Shown: positions 6,335 to 13,627 of the stretch, piece by piece
Layout: each line of letters opens with the position of its first letter
Numbering within the stretch: the stretch's first letter is position 1
DNA from: JBBQXY01 sp051004815
GTDB taxonomy: Bacteria; Chloroflexota; Ktedonobacteria; Ktedonobacterales; Ktedonobacteraceae
DNA length: 25,067 nt
Assembly: GCA_051004815.1 (NCBI GenBank)
Contig: JBPCJY010000237.1
Location: 1 to 25,067, forward strand
Direction: 5' to 3'
Program-made: the position numbers and the translations under genes
Notes under the pieces: generated by a model
What the model was told of the DNA's origin: nothing
Database searches by the model: none
What the model saw: only the letters and a program-made list of their open reading frames with translations

Positions 6335-8212
6335 CTACAACTGGGAGAGCAGATCGTTGAGGCGGTTGACGAAATCGGTGGGATTATCAAGTTTCTCGCC
6401 GATGCTCAGCACTGATTGGTCAAAGAGAATGTAGGCCCAGTCGGTGAAGCGTTTGTCGTCAGAGACATCCTTCAGCCGAGCAATAATGGGGTGTTGTGGA
6501 TTGATTTCCAGAATGGGCTTGTCGTTGGGCAGTTTCTGACCTGCGGCCTCTAACAGGCGTTTGAGGCTGGGGTCGATGCCGTATTCATCGACGACCAGGC
6601 AGGCGGGGGAAGTCGTGAGGCGCGTTGTGGTGCGCACATCTTTGACTTTCTCGCTCAGGGTTTTCTTGAAGCGTTCGATCAGGTCTTTGGCTCCCGCTTC
6701 GGCTTTCTGATGTTCCTCTTTCTCCTGCTCATCTTCCAGTTTGGTGAGGTCAACTTCGCCGCGTGAAACGGATTGGAGCGGGGTACCTTTGAAATCAGGT
6801 AGGTCTGGCTCCAGTAGGTGATCTACCGGGTCGGTGAGTAACAGGACTTCAACGCCCTTCTTTTTGAAGATTTCCAGGAGGGGACTATCTTTCGCGGCGG
6901 CAAAGCTGTCGGCGGTGATATAGTAAATCTTGTCCTGGCCCTCTTTCATACGTGCAACATAAGTTTCGAGCGAGACATCCTGAGTTTCGGTGGAGGAGTG
7001 CGTTGAGGCAAAGCGCAAGAGTTTCGCGATGGTTTCACGGTTCGCGGCGTCCTCTAATATGCCTTCTTTGAGGACGCGACCAAACTCTTGCCAGAAGGTG
7101 GCGTACTTTTCCTGATTATTGGTCGCCAGATCGGTTAGCATGCCGAGGACTTTCTTGGTCGCACTGGAGCGCATGGAGTCAATCAGGCGATTCTGTTGGA
7201 GAATTTCACGCGACACATTCAGAGGCAGATCATTGGAGTCAATGATGCCGCGCACGAAGCGCAAGTAGCGTGGCATGAGCTTTTCCGCGTCATCCATGAT
7301 GAAGATGCGGCGCACATAGAGCTTGACACCGTGTAGTTGCTCACGACTCCACAGGTCAAAGGGGGCACGAGCTGGAATGTAGAGCAGCAAGGTATATTCG
7401 TGCGTGCCTTCCATGCGGCTATGAACGTAGGCTAACGGGTCGCTGAAATCATGGGTGATATGTTTGTAGAACTCGTTGTATTGTTCCTCGGTGATCTCAT
7501 TTTTGGAGCGCGTCCACAGGGCTGAAGCGCGGTTAACCACCTCGTCTTCATCCTTGCCCTCTACTTCGGACTTCATTTCAATGGGCAGGGTGATATGGTC
7601 AGAGTATTTGCGAATAATGGCTCGCAGACGCGAACCACTCAGCAGTTCGTCTTCGCCCTCGCGCAGGTGTAATACGACTTCGGTACCACGAGCGGCTTTG
7701 TCAACTGTCTCAAGGGTGTATTGTCCCTGCCCATCGGATTCCCAGCGCACGCCTTCGGCAGGTGCAATGCCAGCTTGACGCGTGGTCAACGTCACTCTAT
7801 CCGCTACCACAAAAGACGAATAGAAACCGACGCCAAATTGACCGATAAGATTGGCATCTTTTTGCTGGTCGCCAGTTAATGATTGGAAGAACTCCCGTGT
7901 TCCCGATCTGGCAATCGTACCAATGTTCTCGACGACTTCGGCTCGCGACATACCGATGCCGTTGTCGGTAACGGTAATTGTGCGGGCCTCTTTGTCGTAG
8001 GCTACGTGAATTTTGAAATCGCTATCGTTTTCGTAGAGCGTTTCATCCGAGAGTGCGGCGAAGCGCAAGCGGTCTACCGCGTCCGAGGCGTTGGAAATCA
8101 GTTCGCGGAGAAAAATCTCCTTGTTGCTGTAAAGCGAATGAATCATGAGGTCGAGCAGTTGCTTGACCTCAGCTTGAAAGCCCAATGTTTCTTTCTGTGT
8201 ATCTACACTCAT
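6335..8212 (-). CDS. htpG: Hsp90-family chaperone HtpG
   Basis: A 625-residue ATP-dependent cytosolic chaperone, the usual bacterial Hsp90 length. Visible signatures are the N-terminal NKEIFLRELISNASDA block, the Bergerat-fold ATP site (TVTDNGIGM, then IGQFGVGFYSSF), the middle-domain arginine-containing segment LPLNVSREILQQN, and the C-terminal dimerisation domain. I chose the ATG at 8212 (MSVDTQKETLGFQ), which matches the family start. An in-frame ATG at 8224 would add MYPF and sits almost on the AGAGGAGG ribosome site, so it remains possible. The gene is monocistronic. A 29-bp inverted repeat lies next to its likely -10, and the 71-bp palindrome follows its stop. Confidence 0.95.
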   Translation of the reverse strand: MSVDTQKETLGFQAEVKQLLDLMIHSLYSNKEIFLRELISNASDAVDRLRFAALSDETLYENDSDFKIHVAYDKEARTITVTDNGIGMSRAEVVENIGTIARSGTREFFQSLTGDQQKDANLIGQFGVGFYSSFVVADRVTLTTRQAGIAPAEGVRWESDGQGQYTLETVDKAARGTEVVLHLREGEDELLSGSRLRAIIRKYSDHITLPIEMKSEVEGKDEDEVVNRASALWTRSKNEITEEQYNEFYKHITHDFSDPLAYVHSRMEGTHEYTLLLYIPARAPFDLWSREQLHGVKLYVRRIFIMDDAEKLMPRYLRFVRGIIDSNDLPLNVSREILQQNRLIDSMRSSATKKVLGMLTDLATNNQEKYATFWQEFGRVLKEGILEDAANRETIAKLLRFASTHSSTETQDVSLETYVARMKEGQDKIYYITADSFAAAKDSPLLEIFKKKGVEVLLLTDPVDHLLEPDLPDFKGTPLQSVSRGEVDLTKLEDEQEKEEHQKAEAGAKDLIERFKKTLSEKVKDVRTTTRLTTSPACLVVDEYGIDPSLKRLLEAAGQKLPNDKPILEINPQHPIIARLKDVSDDKRFTDWAYILFDQSVLSIGEKLDNPTDFVNRLNDLLSQL

Positions 8213-8255
8213 AAATGGGTACATTCCTCCTCTATAAACATGCTTGCCATATAAT

Positions 8256-8284
8256 AGCATTCCTTTTAAAGAACAATGAATGCT
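8256..8284. promoter_or_regulatory. Inverted repeat upstream of htpG
   Basis: AGCATTC (8256-8262) and GAATGCT (8278-8284) form a perfect 7-bp inverted repeat with a 15-bp spacer. It abuts a minus-strand TATTAT (8256-8251) that could be the htpG -10. It does not match the CIRCE sequence or its 9-bp spacing, so HrcA control is not supported. Confidence 0.35.
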
Positions 8285-8336
8285 TTTCAATCACACTTTA
8301 TCAAACTTGCGCCTTTTTGACAACTACCTGTTTTTT

Positions 8337-8418
8337 GCCGCCTTCGGCGGCGGAGAAGGGGGAGAATCTGGGGATACCCCAGGCCCCAGCAAAGGGCTGC
8401 CGCCCTCTGCACTCCTGC
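8337..8418 (+). repeat. GC-rich triple-hairpin repeat, copy 1
   Basis: Three successive stems can be drawn: GCCGCC/GGCGGC with loop TTC (8337-8351), a CTGGGG/CCCCAG stem (8369-8383), and AGGGC/GCCCT around TGCC (8393-8406). The same order of stems, with different loops and some changed stem bases, occurs at 16291-16376. It fills most of the 358-bp gap between htpG and the cysteine hydrolase. Confidence 0.65.
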
Positions 8419-8462
8419 TTGGTGCGACTTTGGAGTAGCCCTGCTACCTCTCCCCAAAACCC

Positions 8463-8541
8463 TTGTGGTTTTCTTCGTTCTCTGGTATACTCTTCGTGTA
8501 GTTAGTGTATATTGCACACCTTCTCTTTTGGAGAGTATAAG
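8463..8541 (+). promoter_or_regulatory. Two candidate promoters of the cysteine hydrolase
   Basis: Candidate 1 is TTGTGG (8463-8468), 17 nt, TATACT (8486-8491). Candidate 2 is TTGCAC (8512-8517), 18 nt, TATAAG (8536-8541), which would leave a leader of about 25 nt before the ATG at 8572. Both are judged from hexamers and spacing alone. Confidence 0.4.
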
Positions 8542-8571
8542 ATGTATACTTACATGCAAGGAGAAAGGATT

Positions 8572-9510
8572 ATGGTTCAGAGAGCGACTGTACCGTCATT
8601 GTTTGATGTGCAAGATGCCTTTAAGGGTGCTTATGCGCCACGGTTCCAGGATTTTACGGAGGCAGGTCAACGGACGGGATTGACTCCGGCGGACAGCGAC
8701 GCGGAAAAAATTGCTGTGATCCTGGTGGACTACCAGCATGATTTTGTTGATCCCACGGGGACGCTCTATGTGCCAGGGTCGCAGCACGATGTGGCACGTT
8801 TCTTGACATGGTTCTATGCCAACGCCCACAAAATCACTTCGCTCTACGCGTCGCTGGATACACATTTGCCCTTCCAAATCTTCTATAGCTCCTGGTGGAA
8901 GAACCCGCAGACGGGTGAGCATCCGCAGCCTTTCACGGTGATTACGGTGGATGACGTGACAAACATGCGTTGGGTGCCGATTCTCCAGCCGCACTGGTCA
9001 CTGCGCTATGTGCAGCAGTTGCAGCAAAAGGCCAAAAAGGAATTGATGATTTGGCCGTATCATACGATGGAGGGAACGTTGGGGCATATGTTGGTAGCTC
9101 CCATTAGTGAGGCTATTGCCTGGCATAGCGCGGCACGACATACGCAGCCGACGTATGTGGTCAAAGGGCGTACTATCCGCACGGAATACTATGGTATCTT
9201 TGGGGCAGAGATAGCTGACCCGGAAGACCCTGCTAGTGGTTTGAATGGTACGTTGCTCGATGCCGTTATGAAGCACGATAAGGTCTATGTGGCGGGTGAG
9301 GCAAAATCGCATTGTGTGCTGGAGACGGAGCGACAATTGGTGGGCTACTGTAGTGACCAACCCGAATTGCTGAAGCGATTGCACTTCCTCAAGGACTGTA
9401 GTAGTGCGGTGCAGCATCCGGCTGTTGATTTCGATGCCATGGCCGAAGCTGAGTTGGTAATAATGGAGCAGCAAGGGGTGCAGGTTGTACTCAGTACTGC
9501 TGCACTATAG
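8572..9510 (+). CDS. Cysteine hydrolase (isochorismatase/nicotinamidase-like)
   Basis: A 312-residue protein of the isochorismatase-like hydrolase superfamily, larger than the typical 180-220 residues. The catalytic triad is recognisable: Asp53 in ILVDYQHDF, Lys198 in YVVKGRT and Cys248 in AGEAKSHCVLET. A nicotinamidase-like metal pair may be Asp96 and His98 in SLDTHLPF. The family cleaves C-N or vinyl-ether bonds using the cysteine; the exact substrate is not clear. The extra length lies in a 40-residue head and in insertions between the metal site and the lysine. The ATG at 8572 has AAGGAG 8 nt upstream and is preferred over an upstream in-frame TTG at 8512. Monocistronic, convergent with the truncated kinase. 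Confidence 0.82.
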   Translation: MVQRATVPSLFDVQDAFKGAYAPRFQDFTEAGQRTGLTPADSDAEKIAVILVDYQHDFVDPTGTLYVPGSQHDVARFLTWFYANAHKITSLYASLDTHLPFQIFYSSWWKNPQTGEHPQPFTVITVDDVTNMRWVPILQPHWSLRYVQQLQQKAKKELMIWPYHTMEGTLGHMLVAPISEAIAWHSAARHTQPTYVVKGRTIRTEYYGIFGAEIADPEDPASGLNGTLLDAVMKHDKVYVAGEAKSHCVLETERQLVGYCSDQPELLKRLHFLKDCSSAVQHPAVDFDAMAEAELVIMEQQGVQVVLSTAAL

Positions 9511-9554
9511 TGGGGATGTCAATTCTGGTTCATTATGTATCAGGTTTTTCTCGC

Positions 9555-9995
9555 TCAGCCAGCTCTGTGCAGAGACTCAAAGCCGAAAGGCGGCAGCGTG
9601 ATCTGGTGAATCCGTTGGAAGATAGTTCCCACCTCCTTCCACTGTTCATCTGTCATGCCCATCCAGCTTGTATCTCCGTCGATAAAGGGATACACGATGA
9701 CGTTCCAATTCTCTAGCTGCGCCCACAAAGCATTGCTCTTGGTGGGAACGGGAGCTACGACGGATGTGATCCCCTGCTCGTTGAGATAGCGAGGAACCAG
9801 GCACTGCGGTTCGTAGAGAGGTCTAGACGTGACTTTGAGCAAATAGGCAGTTCCCTGCTCGTTCACCACTCGATACACCCCGGCGTTGTAATCTGGTCCC
9901 AGGGGAAGAAACTCAAGTGTGACAGGGATCAGGTCATAGTGATTCTGTAAACAGGCTCGTAGGCGTTCCTCTGGAATACTCGGTGGTTCACGCAT
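9555..9995 (-). CDS. Truncated APH-like phosphotransferase, probable pseudogene
   Basis: A 146-residue fragment matching only the N-lobe and hinge of aminoglycoside/spectinomycin-type phosphotransferases: a glycine-containing beta-hairpin (FLPLGPDYNAGVYRVV), the ATP-binding lysine in AYLLKVTSR and the hinge NWNVIVYPFIDG. The chain stops after FESLHRAG. The catalytic HGDxxxxN and metal-binding DxD motifs of the C-lobe are absent, and only about 44 bp separate its stop from the convergent cysteine hydrolase, so the second half has been deleted. The ATG at 9995 has GTGGAG just upstream, so expression signals survive. It cannot be an active kinase as it stands. Confidence 0.7.
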   Translation of the reverse strand: MREPPSIPEERLRACLQNHYDLIPVTLEFLPLGPDYNAGVYRVVNEQGTAYLLKVTSRPLYEPQCLVPRYLNEQGITSVVAPVPTKSNALWAQLENWNVIVYPFIDGDTSWMGMTDEQWKEVGTIFQRIHQITLPPFGFESLHRAG

Positions 9996-10110
9996 AGCTC
10001 CACTTGTCCCATCCTATCTTTTCTTTCATGAATATTCACATGCCAGCTCCGTCGGTTCTTTGCCCGCGCCTCACGAGTAGGTGGCATGCTCGCACGCAAT
10101 ATTTGATAGT

Positions 10111-10821
10111 TTAGCCGGCGTGTAAGATCAGGCCGATACCTACACCGGCGAGAGTACCGACGGTGACAACCGCGAGAAATTCGAGACCTGCTCGTACTGG
10201 CCCTTTGCGCGTATAACGGGCTTTGACCGCTCCGAGCACTAATGCTGTCAAAGCTGTCAGGCCGTAAGACCACCAGCGCGTTTGTGGGAGGGCAAGGAGT
10301 ACTGGTATAGCAGGAATGATGCCGCCGATCAGAAAGGAGATGCCTATTTGCAAGCCTTGCACCCAGGGATTAACATGTTCTTCTTTTATGACGCCCAACT
10401 CATCGTGTACCATGGCATGTAACCAGCGCTCGTCGTTCGCTGTGAGATGGTCTACGACGCGATGCAGGAGTGGGCCGCTGAAGCCTTTCTCGCGATAAAT
10501 GGCACGGAGTTCTGCCCGTTCCTCGTCCGGTTCGTTGGTTATCTCGAACTTTTCTGTGTCGATACGTTTATCCAGTACCTCTTGAGCGGTACGTGCGGAG
10601 AGGTATCCACCCAGGGCCATAGAAACCGCGCCAGCGAATACTTCGCCAAGGACGACCACAACGATGTGGGTTGAGGCGATGCCGCTGACTACCATGATGA
10701 AGACAAGCGTGGTGACGAGGCCATCATTGAGTCCAAAGACGATTTCGCGGAGCCAGTCACCACCATGGGGGTGCTGTTCGTTGATTGCCTCTTCTATTAT
10801 GTCTTTTCCTTGTTTCGCCAT
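10111..10821 (-). CDS. VIT1/CCC1-family membrane protein
   Basis: A 236-residue membrane protein of the VIT1/CCC1 (DUF125) family, iron or manganese carriers best known in plant and yeast vacuoles. After the short charged head comes the hallmark LREIVFGLNDGLVTTLVFIM, then VFAGAVSMALGGYLSARTAQ, a cytoplasmic charged segment (about 85-150) corresponding to the metal-binding hydrophilic domain of the eukaryotic proteins, and three further membrane helices. Five membrane segments in total fit the family. In bacteria the protein would lie in the plasma membrane and probably exports Fe2+ or Mn2+; this is inferred from the family. I chose the ATG at 10821, preceded by GGAAAGAG, because upstream in-frame codons run into the msrA terminator. 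Confidence 0.85.
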   Translation of the reverse strand: MAKQGKDIIEEAINEQHPHGGDWLREIVFGLNDGLVTTLVFIMVVSGIASTHIVVVVLGEVFAGAVSMALGGYLSARTAQEVLDKRIDTEKFEITNEPDEERAELRAIYREKGFSGPLLHRVVDHLTANDERWLHAMVHDELGVIKEEHVNPWVQGLQIGISFLIGGIIPAIPVLLALPQTRWWSYGLTALTALVLGAVKARYTRKGPVRAGLEFLAVVTVGTLAGVGIGLILHAG

Positions 10822-10914
10822 GCGCTCTTTCCTGTGTTGTGTTTTGCCATTTCCTGGTTGGTTCCGGTACCCACCTATTATACAACGCATGAGGCATGGG
10901 AAAAGCTTTGGATA

Positions 10915-10943
10915 CAGAAAAAGGCGCAGGAACTTCCTGCGCC
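10915..10943 (-). terminator. Intrinsic terminator of msrA
   Basis: Read on the minus strand, a perfect 10-bp GC-rich stem (10943-10934 with 10932-10923, GGCGCAGGAA type) is followed by TTTTTCTG at 10922-10915. It lies 36 nt past the msrA stop, in the correct orientation, and ahead of the VIT1-like gene, so the two genes are separate units. Confidence 0.85.
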
Positions 10944-10978
10944 ATGAAATCGTCGTTCGCTTTAAAAAGGCGAGCCAG

Positions 10979-11521
10979 CTATGCTTCTTTGACCACATTT
11001 CTGTATTTTTGCAATAGTTTCTGTACCTTCGGGTCTATCACAAACATACAGTATCCTTGAGAGCGATTATTGTCGTAATAATCTTTGTGGTAGTTCTCAG
11101 CGGGATAGAAGTTGGTGAAGGGGACAATTTCGGTGACGACGGGATGTTTATACGCACCTGATTTTTCTAAAGCTGCTTTGGAGGTGAGGGCAAGCTGTTT
11201 TTGCTCATCATTCTGATAGTAAATGCCTGAGCGATATTGTGTGCCGACATCATTGCCCTGCCGGTTTAATGTGGTGGGATCGTGCAGGTGCCAAAAGATG
11301 TCCAGCAAGGTATCGTAGGAAATGACGGCTGGGTCATAGGTTAGTTGAATGGCTTCCGCGGCACCCGTGCGGCCCGAACATACTTGTTCGTAGGAAGGAT
11401 TTTTTACCTGGGATGCTGCATAGCCCGGTACCACTGATGTTACGCCTTTGAGTCTATTGAAAACGGCTTCTGTACACCAGAAGCAGCCGCCTGCCAATGT
11501 GAGTGTTTCTAACTGAGACAT
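10979..11521 (-). CDS. msrA: Peptide-methionine (S)-S-oxide reductase MsrA
   Basis: A 180-residue cytosolic enzyme that reduces methionine-S-sulfoxide in proteins and free methionine using thioredoxin. The catalytic motif AGGCFWCTEAVF is at residues 10-21, with the attacking cysteine at 13. Family blocks VVPGYAAS, YDPAVISYDTLLDIFWHLHD and RSGIYY follow, as does PAENYHKDYY near the C-terminus. The length is normal for a stand-alone MsrA without a fused MsrB. The ATG at 11521 has AGAGAGG upstream. It is monocistronic with its own terminator; an insertion sequence sits just beyond its promoter. Confidence 0.96.
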   Translation of the reverse strand: MSQLETLTLAGGCFWCTEAVFNRLKGVTSVVPGYAASQVKNPSYEQVCSGRTGAAEAIQLTYDPAVISYDTLLDIFWHLHDPTTLNRQGNDVGTQYRSGIYYQNDEQKQLALTSKAALEKSGAYKHPVVTEIVPFTNFYPAENYHKDYYDNNRSQGYCMFVIDPKVQKLLQKYRNVVKEA

Positions 11522-11558
11522 GTATTACCTCTCTTGTTGTCGCCTGTTCATTCATTTT

Positions 11559-11588
11559 ACTGTATCATGTATATGATGTCGATGACAA
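11559..11588 (-). promoter_or_regulatory. Candidate msrA promoter
   Basis: On the minus strand, TTGTCA (11588-11583) and TACAGT (11564-11559) are 18 nt apart, giving a leader of about 30 nt. The insertion element ends 20 bp upstream of the -35, so it spared the core promoter but separated it from any distal sites. Confidence 0.45.
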
Positions 11589-11604
11589 CTTTTTGTAACT
11601 CTGC

Positions 11605-11607
11605 TTA
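11605..11607. repeat. Target-site duplication (left) TTA
   Basis: TTA directly flanks the left end of the insertion element and is matched by TTA at 12908-12910. Three-base duplications agree with my recollection of the ISAzo13 family. Confidence 0.7.
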
Positions 11608-11622
11608 GGGATTCAAGAATTA

Positions 11623-12327
11623 TTAACTATCCCAGCTAGCTGGCGGGGGACATTGGATGTCCACGAACCATTTGTCCAGGGATGGCACTCGCTCAAGCTG
11701 GGTTTCCACGACCTGCATCGCCTCCTTGGTCAGTTTGACTCCGGTCTGATACGTGGTCGTCACCAAGGCGACGACCGGATGGGTGCCTTTCCAGGTCATA
11801 GTGCTAGCATACTGGATCACGGCGTCCAGGCTATCGAGCAACGCCCCATTCCAATGCTGTTCTAAAATGCCCCCACAGCGCTCAATCGGATTGTACTTGC
11901 TATGGTAGGGCGGATAATAGGCCAAGCGGATCGTCAGGCGATAGCGCTGCACAAACTCCAGCAAGCGGTGCATAAACTGAGTGCGTCGACTGTGGCTCTC
12001 CGGCCCATTATCCAGGTTGATGAGCAGAGTCGTGATGTGGGCAAAGCGCTCTTTGACGCTCTCCCACCAGTCGATCAAGCGATCCACCAGACAATCGCTG
12101 GTCACTTTCGACGTCACTCCATAGAGAAAGAGCTCATCGGTGGCTGGCAGAAAAATGCCTACCGGGGTCACGGTGGCCGTCGGCTCAAAGTCATGGTCAG
12201 CCGCCTTGATCAGCACGCGACTCTTCCCACCACGGGCAAACGGGCCGACCTTGACCGTCGCCTTGGCATCCATCGAGAGCCGTAACACCGCTTCATTGGC
12301 CTCTGCCTCCTCGTTACACTGTTTCAC
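11623..12327 (-). CDS. ISAzo13-family transposase, C-terminal part (frame -1)
   Basis: This 234-residue segment carries the RNase H-like DDE catalytic core: first Asp in LRLSMDAKAT, second in LLINLDNGPESHSRR, and the Glu in YHSKYNPIERCGGILEQHW. Its frame is -1 relative to the N-terminal part and overlaps it by 4 nt. The GTG at 12327 has no ribosome site, so independent translation is unlikely. Production as a fusion through the slippery run at 12363-12357 is more plausible, as is inactivation by a one-base deletion. The motif after NPIER normally reads xWG in relatives I know but is CGG here, a Trp-to-Gly change that may weaken the enzyme. The C-terminal end lies inside the left inverted repeat. 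Confidence 0.8.
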   Translation of the reverse strand: MKQCNEEAEANEAVLRLSMDAKATVKVGPFARGGKSRVLIKAADHDFEPTATVTPVGIFLPATDELFLYGVTSKVTSDCLVDRLIDWWESVKERFAHITTLLINLDNGPESHSRRTQFMHRLLEFVQRYRLTIRLAYYPPYHSKYNPIERCGGILEQHWNGALLDSLDAVIQYASTMTWKGTHPVVALVTTTYQTGVKLTKEAMQVVETQLERVPSLDKWFVDIQCPPPASWDS

Positions 12328-12836
12328 CTGGGCAAAGATGGCATCGGTTTCCGGGAGTTTTTTTGGGGTTGACTCTTGGCTACTTTTTTCGGAAAGTACC
12401 CCAGAGCGTTGAGCTTCGTCGCAATCGTCTCGGCCGTAGGTAATTGCTCGTCGGTGTAGCCCTTCTGCGCCATCAACTGGCGGCGCACTTCTGCTGCCGT
12501 GAGTCGCGTATATAAGCGTGTGGTGCGAAACTGCGGGTCCACTTGGCTCTGGCTATCCACAATGGCGGTCAGATCGTTCAGCAAGTTCGGGAGATGCTCT
12601 TCGCTGCGCTTGCGACCTCGCGACGCAAAGGCATCCACACACACTAACCCACACTTCACCTCGTGCAATCCTTTGCGGATCGTCCCGCGATTCCAGCCTA
12701 GTTCTCGTTCGGCCAGTCGCTGACCGCCTTCACCCAAGGCCTGCACGGTCCGCGCCATGAACATGCGGCGTACGCTGCCTTTGAGATCCTTGGCCGTGCT
12801 CACTAGCAGTGTTTTGATCTCCTCAGTCAGTTCCAT
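12324..12836 (-). CDS. ISAzo13-family transposase, N-terminal part
   Basis: A 170-residue N-terminal section containing the DNA-binding head: MELTEEIKTLLVSTAKDLKG, then a helix-turn-helix around GQRLAERELGWNRGTIRKGL and the conserved GRKRSEEHLPNLLNDL block. The ATG at 12836 is preceded by TTGGAGGGAC. The frame ends at a TGA (12326-12324) soon after the A-rich run, with a tail of about 11 off-frame residues. After a -1 slip at A_AAA_AAC the sequence continues as KKLPETDAIFAQVKQ, joining smoothly to the catalytic part. Confidence 0.85.
   Translation of the reverse strand: MELTEEIKTLLVSTAKDLKGSVRRMFMARTVQALGEGGQRLAERELGWNRGTIRKGLHEVKCGLVCVDAFASRGRKRSEEHLPNLLNDLTAIVDSQSQVDPQFRTTRLYTRLTAAEVRRQLMAQKGYTDEQLPTAETIATKLNALGYFPKKVAKSQPQKNSRKPMPSLPR
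12357..12363 (-). promoter_or_regulatory. Candidate -1 ribosomal frameshift site A_AAA_AAC
   Basis: In the frame of the N-terminal transposase part the minus-strand sequence reads CAA AAA AAC, giving the heptamer A_AAA_AAC in the correct X_XXY_YYZ phase. A -1 shift here moves exactly into the frame of the catalytic part. I see no obvious strong stem just downstream. Confidence 0.5.
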
Positions 12837-12907
12837 ACTCGTCCCTCCAAGAAAAGTGTTCTTGGAGTAGTATACCATCCTGGGATAATTTAGTTTTCGA
12901 TAGTCCC

Positions 12908-12910
12908 TTA
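12908..12910. repeat. Target-site duplication (right) TTA
   Basis: Pairs with TTA at 11605-11607 and defines the right edge of the insertion element. Confidence 0.7.
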
Positions 12911-12924
12911 AAAGCTAGAAAATA

Positions 12925-13623
12925 TTAATTTGACATGGTCAGGTCGCTGAGGCGGTAGCCGAGGTGTGGTTCGGTGATAATGTAGCGGGGGTGAGCGGGA
13001 TCGGGTTCGAGCTTGACGCGTAGACGGCGGACAACGCCTTTGACGTAGTCGTTGGCGTCGTTATACTGGGAACCCCACACGCGCTGCACGAGGAGGCGCG
13101 TGGTCAAGACGCGGCCAACGTTACCAGCCAACTCGGCTAATAGGGCGTATTCTATGGGAGTGAGCGTGATAACGCGATCGGCTACTGAGACTTTGTGTTT
13201 TTCAGTGTCGATCTCTAAATCGCCACAGACGACTTTCGTGGCGACCATGTTGGCACCGCGGCGCAATACTGCACGGACACGCGCAATGAGTTCGGCCAGG
13301 CGAAAGGGTTTCACCAGGTAGTCATCTGCCCCCAGGTCGAGGACAGAGACGATGTCGGCCTCACTACCTTTGACGCTGAGGATAATGATGGGAGTGGCGG
13401 AGTATTCGCGAATACGTTTGCAGACCTCGAGGCCGCTACATTGCGGCATCACCAGGTCGAGCAGAATCAGCTCTGGTGGCTCGCGGTCGAAAGAGTCTAA
13501 GGCTTCTATGCCATCGGTGGCAGTGGTCATCTGGTAGCCATGGGCAGCCAGGGCTTGTTTCACGGCGACCATGATACCGGGATCGTCATCCACCAGTAAA
13601 ATACGTTGTTTTGCATGGCCCAT
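12925..13623 (-). CDS. OmpR/KdpE-type response regulator
   Basis: A 232-residue response regulator. The receiver domain (about 6-120) has the acidic cluster at 12-14 (LLVDDDPG), the phosphoacceptor Asp56 in LILLDLVMP, Ser83 and Lys105 in DYLVKPF. The C-terminal winged-helix (about 130-228) is of the OmpR/PhoB class and most like KdpE (LTPIEYALLAELAGNVGRVL, then VKGVVRRLRVKL). The ATG at 13623 lies 4 nt after the kinase stop, and its AAAGGAG ribosome site overlaps the kinase end, so the two are co-translated. Placed divergently from mimA, it is the prime candidate to activate the monooxygenase operon when phosphorylated; that role is inferred. Confidence 0.93.
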   Translation of the reverse strand: MGHAKQRILLVDDDPGIMVAVKQALAAHGYQMTTATDGIEALDSFDREPPELILLDLVMPQCSGLEVCKRIREYSATPIIILSVKGSEADIVSVLDLGADDYLVKPFRLAELIARVRAVLRRGANMVATKVVCGDLEIDTEKHKVSVADRVITLTPIEYALLAELAGNVGRVLTTRLLVQRVWGSQYNDANDYVKGVVRRLRVKLEPDPAHPRYIITEPHLGYRLSDLTMSN

Positions 13624-13627
13624 AGCA

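Larger units (their letters stand above)
11608..12907 (-). mobile_element. ISAzo13-family insertion sequence, complete, 1300 bp
   Basis: The element is bounded by imperfect inverted repeats: GGGATTCAAGAATTATTAAC at 11608-11627, continuing to TATCCCAG, and on the other side GGGACTATCGAAAACTAAAT (12907-12888, minus strand), continuing to TATCCCAG. About 20 of 29 positions match counting the outer A, which belongs to the TTA target duplication. It encodes one transposase split over two overlapping frames. The intact ends and target duplication suggest a fairly recent insertion in the gap between msrA and the response-regulator gene, 15 bp beyond the stop of the latter, damaging no gene. Confidence 0.85.

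Noticed and set aside
8256..8284. CIRCE/HrcA site at htpG
   Set aside because: Neither the TTAGCACTC half-site nor the 9-bp spacer is present.
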